A DNA stretch of 64,000 nt from a virus: positions 1-64,000 of IMG/VR virus record IMGVR_UViG_3300027763_000059; one strand, given 5' to 3'. The first letter of the stretch is position 1; each line of letters opens with the position of its first letter. Below, piece after piece: positions 38,001 to 44,188 of the stretch. A program made the translations under genes and the position numbers. The notes under the pieces were generated by a model. That model did not search any database. It saw nothing but the letters and a program-made list of their open reading frames with translations, and had not been told where the DNA came from.

Positions 38001-38740
38001 GTAGAAACTTCGGTAACATTGCAAGAAATGTTATGGGATATGGTGCTGAGCAATTCAATAAGAATTATCTTACAGCACTAAGAGAAGGTGACTACGATGC
38101 GTATGAGGATGCTATTCAGTATACAGTATTGCCTCAAGAGAAGAAACAAGATATGGGTCAAGGTGTTGAACTATTTGATATATATCAAAATATGTTAGGG
38201 CCTGCAGGACCATTTGTTAAGTCACTTGATTATTCACTCAAGAAGTTAACTGAGAAGGATAGAGTTGCTCCGAAAGAAAGCGATAGCGATGCTGTTAAAG
38301 CTAAGAGAAGAGAGGCTGTACTTAGACAGCAGAGAGAGAGAAATATTCGTGTTCCTTTAGAACTTACAGGAACCTTGGGATATGTACCATTCTATAAAGA
38401 TATTAGAAAGGTAGTCAATGAAATGATCTATACTGATCTTAAGAAGTCTCTAAAAGAACAAGAGGCTAATAAGGAAAAGAAGGCTGAGATGTTGATGGGC
38501 TACGAGAGCAAAGCTGACATGGAGCTACAGAATCCTAAGCTATACGAGAAACTTTACGATAAAGGTGGTAAATACTATGCTCAAGAAGAGGTTAGGTTAG
38601 CTAATGAGAATCTAAAGAATAACATCAAAAAGATTCAGGATAGAGAAAAGTACGGGGATATTAGTCCAATGTATGCTAGAAACCTAAAGAAAGCTGAGGA
38701 AAGAAAAGCAAGGACAAGGATAAAAAGAGCAAACAGATAA
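29057..38740 (+). CDS. giant ejection protein with zinc-metalloprotease motif, 3,227 aa
   Basis: One uninterrupted frame of 9.7 kb. Residues ~100-255 hold tandem copies of a ~60-residue module (LDKMFNKA or LNKQFKKE, then GYPGKE-EY). A Gly/Ala-rich hydrophobic helix pair lies near 635-665 (GVAIAAGLVGGAPLALASL). A long charged helical region (~960-1380, with Ala/Pro/Glu-rich linkers) follows. HEFGH at 1775-1779, with EEALATAIG about 60 residues later, is a gluzincin-type zinc site. A second hydrophobic segment is near 2915-2955, followed by a Asp/Glu cluster. Polyvalent giant proteins of podoviruses enter the cell with the DNA; this one may form part of the channel and cut wall-linked or cellular protein. 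The DxDxD polymerase motif of crAss giant proteins was not found. A hairpin follows the stop. Confidence 0.78.
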   Translation: MAKQWTPPSDGLATKSTKFVPPSDAVEVKKKASSELDSKLEEPTLVSSANEVEDGGLKVIPGGGTLRTPEKMKYTGDYKPTEKKISGDGEVLESNDGTKYRYYNGKYYTFTDTSVDKKTGAKVNNYNTQIDNSQRVKTLDKMFNKAEYYKGYPGKEEKEYRFKYNQWYEDDKSGKGFKPIQDPVRVGALNKQFKKEGSTVLGEKVFVGYPGKESNEYKVSDDGAWMYRPKGSNNWSVITNEGSILSLNKQYGQKVDPKKQDLQNLAVKNSELNDINHKIDAYVTSNLIDDSEEVVTDVLSKKFPQFNFEQSKAGVDRMTVSLKGSQDPKDRIEIVLDNWEDSDDKLNANLLKSFMKERVNMAESRTSLQEKESPFLTRDIESKQRALEAGSGQKEFEQPELVINKDGSVSYAEKPKTTATQKAVQGIEEKQQLKEARQEYFSDKSNYLKTIKNSYSRGEIDNKEFQTAVAAIKVDDKEIKRSDEFINDVNYSRKKLTESQDFQEKYINDVTEKLKSGEITQEQYDAEYQPKIAEMNDSVEKQKEQLNIDNKSMNGSLKAIERSVAENRLVQEQIGSTGGAIAYNAIKMATDLGRLAGLTPEDQEAFIRDNFGIVTTEEFIGSEDRTFLQQAAMSSASTGVAIAAGLVGGAPLALASLWAAGTFEMFDDEELKDVPKRDKFLMSAAYGVVSSYLEKIGLDELVGGEIGKKLAMNVVKDAAKKLTKDAPKEYVENLLISETKSRLQQAGVKIGVGMLAEGTTEALQSLANVSTKEVYDQLKGTEYFNNKTGWEIASDVLYDGALGAVGGGMISSVVTGAQQTVEGRRANKMDAEIKALIAAAETEGMSEAVKTTLKAKIIRGEITKADAINILGDFDIIKSKVDQMPNTLTEEGKAASLDLMLEKDKLEKQIEGKDPNLVEPQKKRVNEINDRLKQIGKDAVQKQTTSEVPIQSEAGVGQEVEGRVSEPTVEQTAQEVVGEKIVGEEAQGKQAQAEITQQEEIIVNPSQGYSFTYASKEDVPNELKGVEAINESTTTIGKSKSYKLTFSGQQLIDAGLGKQEGVVPTETAPSTEAELDFEVTPEVTQEADALEKLLADEGITVELPMVEETVSETVTAPEETIVDTSEVSDRDVMEIEDNTENIKTEQDNIKEYQDEAKAKVDKINNSKWSPVRKKNEIAKVRQEYKDKIEDARITIATNKSDLKKAETRVRKATKTVPAPVVETPIAEAAPVAEAKPTAKPKAVKKLTQKETIQKYNDHIDSLIKDEKERSDRRIAQIANQRNLATGQRRTELTQEIQDLEFAFRAKKRGLDSKKDDKQAAIDFNEQGNINPIDILFQLDSDKETTDKKKELLDIATAMMEEAEKEGFSEEAFTGEQPEPQVELITIDIKENTELANKVKRMGLSELIGKKINLVMADQLKVDKGLMGGPFFPLINKLFGKVAWASINDTAAIKIINGAIKSDYTVVYNMNPEAIDSNVAVLDSFERKIQELPKKMQQQVFIELTEYLNEKKFGEKTDDIRKMASESNNLNEFLTKLNELDVDTIAAVVKSVLPSKTVKAGTKIGATLQSQNISIEDIREENIEQFVAGLPAGALTMVLQVTDKNGNKVTKQTAREALMSRDQQKAEGLPIHKNYPVYIRGKAVGILKETTPFWNVFKDSLNEINVKVAGVVKHSTGRKITSKEAVSNEMRSASMTASQARKVSEPTVDMYKKFVSVLSRSIPGVNVVTSQKEFNDLLENLNTQKLSTKNQKVYGAVYKGKIYLNPSLQNYNTPIHEFGHIWLNVTKTANQELYNKGIDLVKDSEYVDQIRNNKDYQRVVNEMLKNGSTQEEVDNYIYEEALATAIGDKGESFVKASQALKDFKSWLDKLYSFVRKITGISKYTAEQLQDISLDEFLQAVSVDLLSGEKLFDVTEESMSDALQLMSKSENISKIVDIAAKNGVSNEAVKTLLARKGFSISDINAAFVKKAAPIKKGKVSKVTVNEKTALKDQIRFEARAAREAKKDLNDKRKDLAKTISDMETTGKITTKQAQALMARISKINMDNPAKVDAFVEYAGRVFENAEFAQDVARANALKSKVKNNAKTKLGIANDLISEILKMASINPSLIPSKVFDTYLETMEMLGQRTTVLKLEDRGELTQKVSDILDAVNEELSVAGEMSERFEAYDKKEVDSEGKIDFAKTLSKMVADGTITEEDADIMRKYKSEIIDKESTKMTEEELETEKKSLISILKKDVITDEAIKDLPSRLERDDAKSLKELINTDAVKSLNNTTLKNLLKLVDNVNNGFFPHFGKVMQRRLNSINNAPTLKSSVKNANPLRVSSALSKIKSLFVKKRNYVLDMERSISLANIDQVFGDFKTENISETMFDPSRKAHAAFESTFRVIQDKLEKARQDVFISLGKSPNKAIMSDFKTMTYLLQLEKESNPDSKQVNNAVDFINATISQINDESSNYTEKDAKFLQEILDEYTNKKALVKEYGKPYEKFTAVEKSSIELDNKKLYNSFNASEKASIKAIQEANESMTEKAVYTSGIIRGDKIDPIANYVPHVVLAEVRPGEKISGASDVDSFNKSRKPSTKANNLVKRTGTVTAISFDPYQSTLNATKNVLLDFYMTDPIITARMTINETRKKLEEEGITKEQNLFLNAIRDAFEEATKNVLVNSFQQDEILSKVARVITKAGYRSLLGTSTVRTASELLSNMSAVALMEGKAFLKGASKEFRKYSNPEEGIDIMINSGATQIKRVMGGNTQGSMFIDPAIMNSVVGMKDGKAKSKLENTMQMIYNRSLKNPVNWIEATSDVMMSAPDILVTRPTWFGAFANEFEKVSGNKVDFDKIKANDEAYMNDNKDAIEAARKRADKAVFKLSATNNPYMGVLKNNISPDISGIAKTIKIFDNYLNTFTMYEYTNARTAIYALAGQGMISKKEAILLLAGVTTRMITYSLLLKVLGSSLLGLFMGDDDEDDDKTFMQKLGQAAASAGTTMMLGRNFGNIARNVMGYGAEQFNKNYLTALREGDYDAYEDAIQYTVLPQEKKQDMGQGVELFDIYQNMLGPAGPFVKSLDYSLKKLTEKDRVAPKESDSDAVKAKRREAVLRQQRERNIRVPLELTGTLGYVPFYKDIRKVVNEMIYTDLKKSLKEQEANKEKKAEMLMGYESKADMELQNPKLYEKLYDKGGKYYAQEEVRLANENLKNNIKKIQDREKYGDISPMYARNLKKAEERKARTRIKRANR

Positions 38741-38741
38741 G

Positions 38742-38763
38742 AGTAGTGCCGAGAGGCACTACT
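38742..38763. terminator. hairpin between convergent operons
   Basis: AGTAGTGCC (38742-38750) pairs perfectly with GGCACTACT (38755-38763) over a GAGA tetraloop. It follows the stop of the giant gene by one base and covers the TAG of the leftward nuclease gene (38759-38761). No long T tract is present, so it may act as a weak two-way terminator or as an RNA-stabilising end. Confidence 0.7.
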
Positions 38764-39172
38764 TAAACCTTATGTACTTAAACTCTTTTTGTTTGTCGTA
38801 GTAGGCCATTAACTCGTTATCGTTAGTTGCTCCTTCTCTGTTTGGTCTACCACCCAACCGGATGGTTCCATACAGCGAGAACATCTTACCATAGATGATA
38901 CCATCATCGCACGACCATATAACCACGGGGTTAAGTCTTTTCTCTGACAACTTGTGTAGCTTACGTATAGCAATAGGGAGAGGATACGCGTCTCTCAATG
39001 CACGTATCCTTCCCTTTACCTCGACATAAGCAATTAGTTTCTTGTCCTTATCAAAGACCTTATAGTCTACATCGTGTGGGCCTAACTTCTCGTATGACCC
39101 TCCGAATATTGCAACAAATGTTTCTATGGCTTTTTTCTCTCGTCTTCTGTCTTCTTCTGATTCAAAAGTCAT
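38759..39172 (-). CDS. PD-(D/E)XK-type nuclease, 137 aa
   Basis: HDVDYKVFDKDKKLIAYVEVKGR gives the D-(x)n-E-x-K triad (Asp near residue 35, E-V-K near 52-54) of restriction-like nucleases. The size suits a single-domain phage nuclease such as a resolvase or a small DNA-processing enzyme. It is the last gene of the leftward operon and ends in the hairpin shared with the giant gene. The exact substrate is unknown; Holliday-junction or branched-DNA cleavage before packaging would suit a late-end position. Confidence 0.72.
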   Translation of the reverse strand: MTFESEEDRRREKKAIETFVAIFGGSYEKLGPHDVDYKVFDKDKKLIAYVEVKGRIRALRDAYPLPIAIRKLHKLSEKRLNPVVIWSCDDGIIYGKMFSLYGTIRLGGRPNREGATNDNELMAYYDKQKEFKYIRFK

Positions 39173-39350
39173 CGTGCTCTATAGATTTTAGAAGCATACG
39201 TAGCTCGGAGATAACGGAGATGATATCCTTGTCGACCTTGTGAAACTCACGGTCAACTAACTTTTCATAGATATCAGCTAAGGACCTGTGACATATGTCA
39301 ATAGTGAAGGCGATGCGCCTTGCTCTGTCCATTTCATTATTTCCTTCCAT
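39162..39350 (-). CDS. small helical protein, 62 aa
   Basis: A short, fully helical, charged protein (MDRARRIAFTIDICHRSLAD, DIISVISELRMLLKSIEH). It overlaps the following nuclease gene by 11 bases, which supports its reality and suggests coupled translation. No family recognised. Confidence 0.6.
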   Translation of the reverse strand: MEGNNEMDRARRIAFTIDICHRSLADIYEKLVDREFHKVDKDIISVISELRMLLKSIEHDDF

Positions 39351-39354
39351 ACGC

Positions 39355-39897
39355 TTACCTCATTATAAGACTATTAAAAAAATTATGAAGCCTAGCTTCA
39401 ACGTAATCCTCTTGGCCGATAGGCGTTCTATCGTTGATTACCCAAAGGATTTTCTGTAGTCTATCGTACTTTAGTTTCTCGCTTAAGTACTTTTCATTTT
39501 TCAAAGATAAACTTTCTATTTGTTTGTGCAACATCATTGAGTTATTTATTATCTTAATCTCCTGAATATCTTTTAGTTTTGGTTTCATCTCCATGAACTT
39601 TTCCTTGAGGTAGAGGTACGTCTCACGAAACTCTGTGCTGCTACTAAACAACCAATCAAAGTTCTTCATGTAGTGTATAATAGTTGCGTGGTCTTTACCA
39701 ATATGTTTACCAATAGCCTTGTACGAGTGGTTAGATTCGCGTGCAATCTTTGCATAGATAATGCGTGCATCTACAAGGTTTCTCTTCCTTGAGTCACCAA
39801 ATATACTGATGTCTAACTCACCCTCCACAATAATCTTAATTGCATCTAATTCAGTCTTTGGGATTCTCTCCTCTAAATACTTCTGTTCTAATTCCAT
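39355..39897 (-). CDS. DnaA domain IV-like DNA-binding protein, 180 aa
   Basis: SRKRNLVDARIIYAKIARE followed by IGKHIGKDHATIIHYMK is the pattern of the C-terminal DnaA domain, which reads DnaA boxes through its helix-turn-helix and a D-H-A/T-T-I/V-x-H signature. The ATPase domain of DnaA is missing. The C-terminal ~100 residues are a coiled-coil-like extension. Such DnaA-C-only proteins are known in phages of Bacteroidota. It may bind the phage origin or compete with host DnaA. It overlaps the VRR-NUC gene by 47 bases. Confidence 0.8.
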   Translation of the reverse strand: MELEQKYLEERIPKTELDAIKIIVEGELDISIFGDSRKRNLVDARIIYAKIARESNHSYKAIGKHIGKDHATIIHYMKNFDWLFSSSTEFRETYLYLKEKFMEMKPKLKDIQEIKIINNSMMLHKQIESLSLKNEKYLSEKLKYDRLQKILWVINDRTPIGQEDYVEARLHNFFNSLIMR

Positions 39898-40105
39898 GTT
39901 TATTTAATTCTTTAATTCTAAACTCTTGTAACTTACTTAGCTTTCCATCCGGACGCTTGACCTCGCTGAACAGCACACCTGTGTTAGGTGGTATAGCGAT
40001 AAGGTCCGGGATACCGTTCTTGTTTGTCTTGATTAGCTTTATGACGTAGTATCCTTCAGCCTCAAGTGACTTAATACGCTTGGCTTGAATCTGTTGCTCG
40101 GTCAT
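39851..40105 (-). CDS. VRR-NUC domain nuclease, 84 aa
   Basis: The protein is a single VRR-NUC domain: an N-terminal helix, NGIPDLIAIPP with the catalytic Asp, FSEVKRPDGKLSKLQ with the E-x-K pair, and a final EFRIKELNKHGI helix. This PD-(D/E)XK subfamily includes structure-specific nucleases acting on branched DNA. Stand-alone phage forms of about 85-100 residues are common. Together with the nuclease at 38759 the leftward operon has at least two small restriction-like nucleases. Confidence 0.87.
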   Translation of the reverse strand: MTEQQIQAKRIKSLEAEGYYVIKLIKTNKNGIPDLIAIPPNTGVLFSEVKRPDGKLSKLQEFRIKELNKHGIRTEVFRGENPKD

Positions 40106-40313
40106 AGATTTCTATTTCTTGTTTAACCCCCATCCAATAATCAACTTGAGTGGTATAGTTTTCGTGTACTTCATCGTAATCTTTACAGCACTTAATTGCT
40201 ATATCAACTGCAATCAATGCACATTGCTTGGCTTGTTCCCAATCATCACAATGACAAGGTATTTCATCGCGCATTTTATCTATTAACTCTTTTGCTTTTT
40301 CTTTTGGTGTCAT
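40071..40313 (-). CDS. small phage protein, 80 aa
   Basis: MTPKEKAKELIDKMRDEI followed by a Cys/His patch (CHCDDWEQAKQCALIAVD) and helices with CCKDYDEVHE. This helical type is frequent in Bacteroidota phages, often annotated only as hypothetical. It overlaps its neighbours on both sides (4 and 35 bases). No function can be given. Confidence 0.65.
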   Translation of the reverse strand: MTPKEKAKELIDKMRDEIPCHCDDWEQAKQCALIAVDIAIKCCKDYDEVHENYTTQVDYWMGVKQEIEIYDRATDSSQAY

Positions 40314-40939
40314 AACTTTTCTATTTTATTTGATTTCCTTAAATTGTCTTCAGCCCATAACGGCTGTATATTAGTATAATGATTTAATCTTATAACGTCT
40401 TCTTCGTTATTAGCCATAGATAATGGTATTATGTGATCTAAATGCCATTTACCATAATTTTCAAATGACATTCCTTCTGATAATTTACTTGATATGTATC
40501 CTGTAAAGAATCCAACAGTGCAACATAGTATATCTTCAGTTTTTTTAGACTTTTTGAATTTATTATTAAATGATCTTCTAAAAGAATCTCTAATTAATCC
40601 CCTTACTCTTGTTTTGAATCTAAATAAAGAATCTGATTTTAATCTAGCTGTAGTTCTAATTAAAACCTTTCTGTTTATCTCTTTTTTATTTAAGTGATAA
40701 TACTCTAATTTTTTTTTATTTAACTCTTCTCTATTTTTAGAGCTCCATTTAGCCCAATTAGCTTTATCTCTTTCTTTATTTTTTAGTTTATACTTTTTGC
40801 TTTTTATAGGACAGTAATGTCTTTTATCATCTTTTGCTTTACATTCTTTACAATAATTATAACACCCATCCGGTCTATTTCTAGCTTTACTAAAAGCTAT
40901 ATAATCTTTTTTTTCTTTACATTTTGCACATACTTTCAT
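40310..40939 (-). CDS. HNH homing endonuclease
   Basis: An N-terminal zinc-finger-like part has four cysteines (MKVCAKCKEKKDYIAFSKA, YNYCKECKAKDD). A long basic linker follows, and the C-terminal HNH core is WHLDHIIPLSMAN, then LNHYTNIQPLWAEDNLRKSN. The gene is strikingly AT-rich and Lys/Ile/Asn-rich beside its neighbours, as expected of a free-standing homing endonuclease. It lies directly after a transcription terminator (40943-40989), so it may be silent or expressed by read-through. Confidence 0.87.
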   Translation of the reverse strand: MKVCAKCKEKKDYIAFSKARNRPDGCYNYCKECKAKDDKRHYCPIKSKKYKLKNKERDKANWAKWSSKNREELNKKKLEYYHLNKKEINRKVLIRTTARLKSDSLFRFKTRVRGLIRDSFRRSFNNKFKKSKKTEDILCCTVGFFTGYISSKLSEGMSFENYGKWHLDHIIPLSMANNEEDVIRLNHYTNIQPLWAEDNLRKSNKIEKL

Positions 40940-40942
40940 AAT

Positions 40943-40989
40943 AAAAAACCCATCGCTTTTCGAGGTTGCGGTCTCTACTCAGCAATGGG
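40943..40989 (-). terminator. intrinsic terminator after the helicase gene (leftward)
   Basis: On the minus strand CCCATTGCT (40989-40981) pairs with AGCGATGGG (40957-40949), one wobble, and six T follow (40948-40943). The 23-base loop can form a further small stem. It closes the primase-helicase operon just ahead of the HNH gene. Confidence 0.8.
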
Positions 40990-41025
40990 TATTGTTAAAT
41001 GTTTTTAAATGTAGCCGCAACTCTA

Positions 41026-42468
41026 CTATACAAATTTAGCACAATCTTTTTTAAATATGTTTAATGTATAGTCTTTTTTATTTTTTACAGCTTTATATAT
41101 ATCTTCTTCAATTCCACCAACACTAAATATCCAATATACTTTATTGAATTTTCTTTTCATAGTAGTCATTCTATCTTTTGATTGGAAGTACGAAGTCGCA
41201 CTGAAGTCGATGTTGTAGTACACCAAGTAGTCGGCATTTTTTAAGGATATACCCTCACGACCGGATACAATTTGTAAGGCTATAACCTGATATCCATCGT
41301 TGTCAAACTTGTCAAGCTCAGTTGTAAGCTTATCACCAAACACTTGCTTGAGTGCCTTGAGCTCTTCCTTAAACTTGTAGAAGACACCTATCTTAAAGGA
41401 CGAAAACTTCGACCTTATAAACTCAGCCTTGCTTAGGTCAAGTATCATAGAGTTTCCACTCTCGAACTTAATGGTTCCACTGCATAGCTGATGTACTTTC
41501 TGCATAAGCTTCACCGGTGTGTCGGCTAAGATTAGCTCTTCCTTCCCCTCAATCACCAAGTCTTTCTTAAGCTTCTTGATCATTGCGTAGGTCGAAGGCT
41601 TCAGGCTAACGTACAGGATCTCCTCCTCTACTTCACTATCAAAGCCTGCTTCCTTCTGCGTGTAGCTTATCATGTAAGGCTTCATTAGCTCAAGAATAGA
41701 TGGCTTTCCATCTGAGTAGTCTCTGATGCGTAGGCTGTTGATCATTCGCTCCTTCACGTTCACGTGCTCGTTTGCAAACTTGTAGAACGTAGGGCATCCT
41801 CTGAACGGGTTACCGGGGATTGCGCTTACTTGGTGATACATCTGTGAGTAAGACTCAGGCGTTGGTGTACCCGACAGCAAGATAACGTATGGCTTGTTGA
41901 CTCTGATGAACTCAGCTACAATCTTCGCTCTATTACTTGCCTTAGGAAACGCACCCATACCATGGGCCTCGTCCAATATGATGAAGTCGTATCCGGTCTT
42001 CTCAATTGTGTGAAGGCTCTCGTAGTTGATGACGTTTATTCTAAACGATGGGTCTAACAACTCATAATCTTTTTGGATTGTTGATATGGCTTTCTTCTTG
42101 GTTACGAATAAGACCTTCTTAGCGTTCAATAGCTCGCATATGCCGAGACTTGTGAGTGTCTTACCTGTCCTTACCTCCATCGCTAAATAAACGAAGTTAT
42201 ACGCCACTAAAATATCATACGCTTTTTGAATAATTTCTTTTTGATAATCTCTAAACTCTATCTTCATGTTCTTATATTTTTCAATGCTACGTTTAACTTT
42301 CTCAATGGGTTCTTTCATGTTGCGATACATAGGTACCTCTGTAGATACAATGTTCTTACCTCTTCCTGAGGTAGCGATCTTGGTCTTACTCATTACCTTA
42401 AATACTGCGTTGAGTTGATCAAGCATCATCTTGTTGCTGTATCCGGGTATTCGTTCTATTGTATCCAT
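41026..42468 (-). CDS. SNF2/SF2-type DNA helicase
   Basis: The 480-residue protein has Walker A MEVRTGKTLTSLG (about 97-109), motif II ILDEAHGMG, motif III LLSGTPTPE, and the C-terminal motifs V-VI QIVSGREGISLKNADYLVY and QSKDRMTTMKR. This is the helicase core of SNF2-like superfamily 2 enzymes, which translocate on double-stranded DNA to remodel forks or displace proteins. Such genes are conserved in replication modules of crAss-like phages. It is the last gene before the terminator at 40943. Confidence 0.9.
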   Translation of the reverse strand: MDTIERIPGYSNKMMLDQLNAVFKVMSKTKIATSGRGKNIVSTEVPMYRNMKEPIEKVKRSIEKYKNMKIEFRDYQKEIIQKAYDILVAYNFVYLAMEVRTGKTLTSLGICELLNAKKVLFVTKKKAISTIQKDYELLDPSFRINVINYESLHTIEKTGYDFIILDEAHGMGAFPKASNRAKIVAEFIRVNKPYVILLSGTPTPESYSQMYHQVSAIPGNPFRGCPTFYKFANEHVNVKERMINSLRIRDYSDGKPSILELMKPYMISYTQKEAGFDSEVEEEILYVSLKPSTYAMIKKLKKDLVIEGKEELILADTPVKLMQKVHQLCSGTIKFESGNSMILDLSKAEFIRSKFSSFKIGVFYKFKEELKALKQVFGDKLTTELDKFDNDGYQVIALQIVSGREGISLKNADYLVYYNIDFSATSYFQSKDRMTTMKRKFNKVYWIFSVGGIEEDIYKAVKNKKDYTLNIFKKDCAKFV

Positions 42469-42469
42469 G

Positions 42470-42808
42470 CTAACGTGTTATTATGTTCTTACACACAGCA
42501 CACCTCACCTCATCGTACTCATAGCTTAAGATGTCGGGGTAGTCACACTGACACTCGTAGTCATTTGGTGTACCATCAAACTTAAACCTCAGGTCGTATA
42601 CCTTCTTTAGATAAGCGCAGTGCTCGAACATCTCCTTGTCTTCAAAGTAAGTAATTATCATCTTGATATTACCTGAGTCTAGTGGCTCATCAGGTAGGTG
42701 AGCGAACATAGCAATTGGCGACTCAACTATCTCATCGTAAGTTGCGTTACGTGTGATCAAGTTGTATGAGTTAAGCATAGCTACGTGCAGTAATTGTTTT
42801 TGTCTCAT
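42470..42808 (-). CDS. phage protein with C-terminal Cys cluster, 112 aa
   Basis: The N-terminal part is helical; the C-terminal part has CQCDYPDILSYEYDEVRCAVC, a C-x-C...C-x-x-C pattern that could bind zinc. The start overlaps the upstream gene by four bases and the stop is one base from the helicase start. No family recognised; a helper of the helicase is possible from its place. Confidence 0.62.
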   Translation of the reverse strand: MRQKQLLHVAMLNSYNLITRNATYDEIVESPIAMFAHLPDEPLDSGNIKMIITYFEDKEMFEHCAYLKKVYDLRFKFDGTPNDYECQCDYPDILSYEYDEVRCAVCKNIITR

Positions 42809-42990
42809 CTTGTGCTTTGTTTGTAATCAATTATAAATCCTATTGCTACTACGATATTCAATCCGATTGACGTTACAATCTCTGTAATGTCTTCGTATAC
42901 GCTTGTCATTAGATGGATGTGACCTATAGACCAAAACGGGATGGCTAGGTTCTGACTGATCCAAACTACTAAGAACGTAACAAATCTCAT
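42805..42990 (-). CDS. small membrane protein, 61 aa
   Basis: Two hydrophobic segments are visible: MRFVTFLVVWISQNLAIPFW and IGLNIVVAIGFIID, ending in a short basic tail. Both ends overlap neighbouring genes by four bases. An inner-membrane location is likely; function unknown. Confidence 0.62.
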   Translation of the reverse strand: MRFVTFLVVWISQNLAIPFWSIGHIHLMTSVYEDITEIVTSIGLNIVVAIGFIIDYKQSTR

Positions 42991-43244
42991 TTTATCTCGT
43001 ACTTAACTTTTATCTCTTGCTTGATGTCCTTCAACTCCTTCTTCATAGACTCAAGCTCTTGCTTGATTCGCTCAATGTACAGGCTTAAGTCCATCGCTTC
43101 TTCCTGTGCGTGAGTTAACCAATCAGTTAACTCTAGGTCATCACGCGTTAGCATTGTTCCGTACTTATTAATTCCTGCCTGACTACGCTCGTAGTACTTT
43201 GCCATGACCTTCAATACGATTGGGTCTTCTACCTTCTGTTTCAT
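42987..43244 (-). CDS. possible MazG-like nucleotide pyrophosphohydrolase, 85 aa
   Basis: From ATG at 43244 the protein reads MKQKVEDPIVLKVMAKYYER, then INKYGTMLTRDDLELTDWL and THAQEEAMDLSLYIERIKQE. The E-E-x-x-D helix and the preceding KYG-L-R motif resemble all-alpha NTP pyrophosphatases of the MazG/dUTPase-like type, common small phage enzymes that clean nucleotide pools. An in-frame ATG 57 bases upstream lies inside the previous gene and is rejected. Fold assignment is tentative. Confidence 0.55.
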   Translation of the reverse strand: MKQKVEDPIVLKVMAKYYERSQAGINKYGTMLTRDDLELTDWLTHAQEEAMDLSLYIERIKQELESMKKELKDIKQEIKVKYEIK

Positions 43245-43245
43245 A

Positions 43246-43551
43246 TTATTCTTCTGTGTTATTTGGTTTAAAACTAGGGAAATCTGAAAATGATAATCCA
43301 TATTGTAAACTAAACCATTGCATTTGTTTTTCTGCTAGTTTAGCCGGTGTGCGTAAATTTGTTTGAAGGTATTTTTTACCCCACGTTTGCCATTCCTCAT
43401 TTTGAGCTATGGTCATAGTATACTGTTGAAACCAATTATCTTGGCGCGTTTTAACGTCTTCAAATGTAACATCATGGCCTGCTATGATAAACATTTGGTT
43501 GATTAAATCTTCAACAGATTTTTCTTTCTTTTGTTCTCTTGTTAGTCTCAT
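43246..43551 (-). CDS. conserved phage protein, 101 aa
   Basis: A helical protein: basic N-terminus (MRLTREQKKEKSVEDLINQM), then FEDVKTRQDNWFQQYTMT and LAEKQMQWFSLQYGL. Similar proteins accompany replication genes in other Bacteroidota phages as far as I recall; no known role. It overlaps the upstream gene by four bases. Confidence 0.65.
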   Translation of the reverse strand: MRLTREQKKEKSVEDLINQMFIIAGHDVTFEDVKTRQDNWFQQYTMTIAQNEEWQTWGKKYLQTNLRTPAKLAEKQMQWFSLQYGLSFSDFPSFKPNNTEE

Positions 43552-43943
43552 TTGTCTAGTTTTTTGTGCAATAAACTTGACCTATAGTCTATCTCTTTCC
43601 TAATGATATCAAGGTGCCACTCAGCTCCACCATACTCTAAGATTGCCCATAGGTAGTCGTCCTTGATATCGCATATCGGAATATACGTTAGTGGCTGTCT
43701 GCCATCCACACCACGGCTACCTCGTACGGCATACTTCCGTACAATCTCGAATGGATCGTCTGCGTATATGTATTTGGTCTCAATCTTCTCCATGTCTATG
43801 GCTCCGTATCTCTCGTACTCATTACCTCCATCAACCATGGCGCTGTTAGGGCATCCACAGGTATTGTAATCGTGCAGGCTGTAGCTTACTATTGTCTCGC
43901 CACACTCAAGGCACTTAATCGCGTTATATACTATCTGTCTCAT
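43548..43943 (-). CDS. phage protein with zinc-ribbon-like N-terminus, 131 aa
   Basis: The N-terminus has IKCLECGETIVSYSLHDYNT followed by CGCPNSAM: four cysteines with a spacing suited to a zinc ribbon. Conserved-looking VDGGNEYERYGA and RGSRGVDGRQPLTYIP segments follow, and then a C-terminal helix. The type is widespread in phages of Bacteroidota and unnamed. It overlaps both neighbours by four bases. Confidence 0.68.
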   Translation of the reverse strand: MRQIVYNAIKCLECGETIVSYSLHDYNTCGCPNSAMVDGGNEYERYGAIDMEKIETKYIYADDPFEIVRKYAVRGSRGVDGRQPLTYIPICDIKDDYLWAILEYGGAEWHLDIIRKEIDYRSSLLHKKLDK

Positions 43944-44188
43944 ATCATATTGTTTTTAGTGAAGTAATCTGCCACCTGACCGATGTCATCGAACTTAATG
44001 TTATCAAATCTCTTCTCCTCAAAGTTGTACTGCACAAGGCTTTGGCTCTTAACCGATCGCTCAAACGTACATATCTTACAGACCCTGTTTCTTCCAAGGT
44101 CTGTCTTCAATGTGTAATGCCTTCTATTCTCGGTGAAGCTTTCCAAAGGTAACATCCTTCTACAACTAAAGCACTGCTTCGACTCCAT
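43940..44188 (-). CDS. small zinc-finger protein, 82 aa
   Basis: CFSCRRMLPLESF and CKICTFERS provide two C-x-x-C pairs about 30 residues apart, the pattern of small treble-clef or HNH-like zinc fingers, but no HNH core follows. It overlaps the primase-helicase gene by 23 bases and is probably co-translated with it. A DNA-binding accessory is possible. Confidence 0.65.
   Translation of the reverse strand: MESKQCFSCRRMLPLESFTENRRHYTLKTDLGRNRVCKICTFERSVKSQSLVQYNFEEKRFDNIKFDDIGQVADYFTKNNMI

Noticed and set aside
29057-38740. virion RNA polymerase of the crAss type
   Set aside because: No D-x-D-x-D or related catalytic motif was seen in the 3,227-residue frame; a HEFGH protease motif is present instead. 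A sensitive HMM search could still change this.
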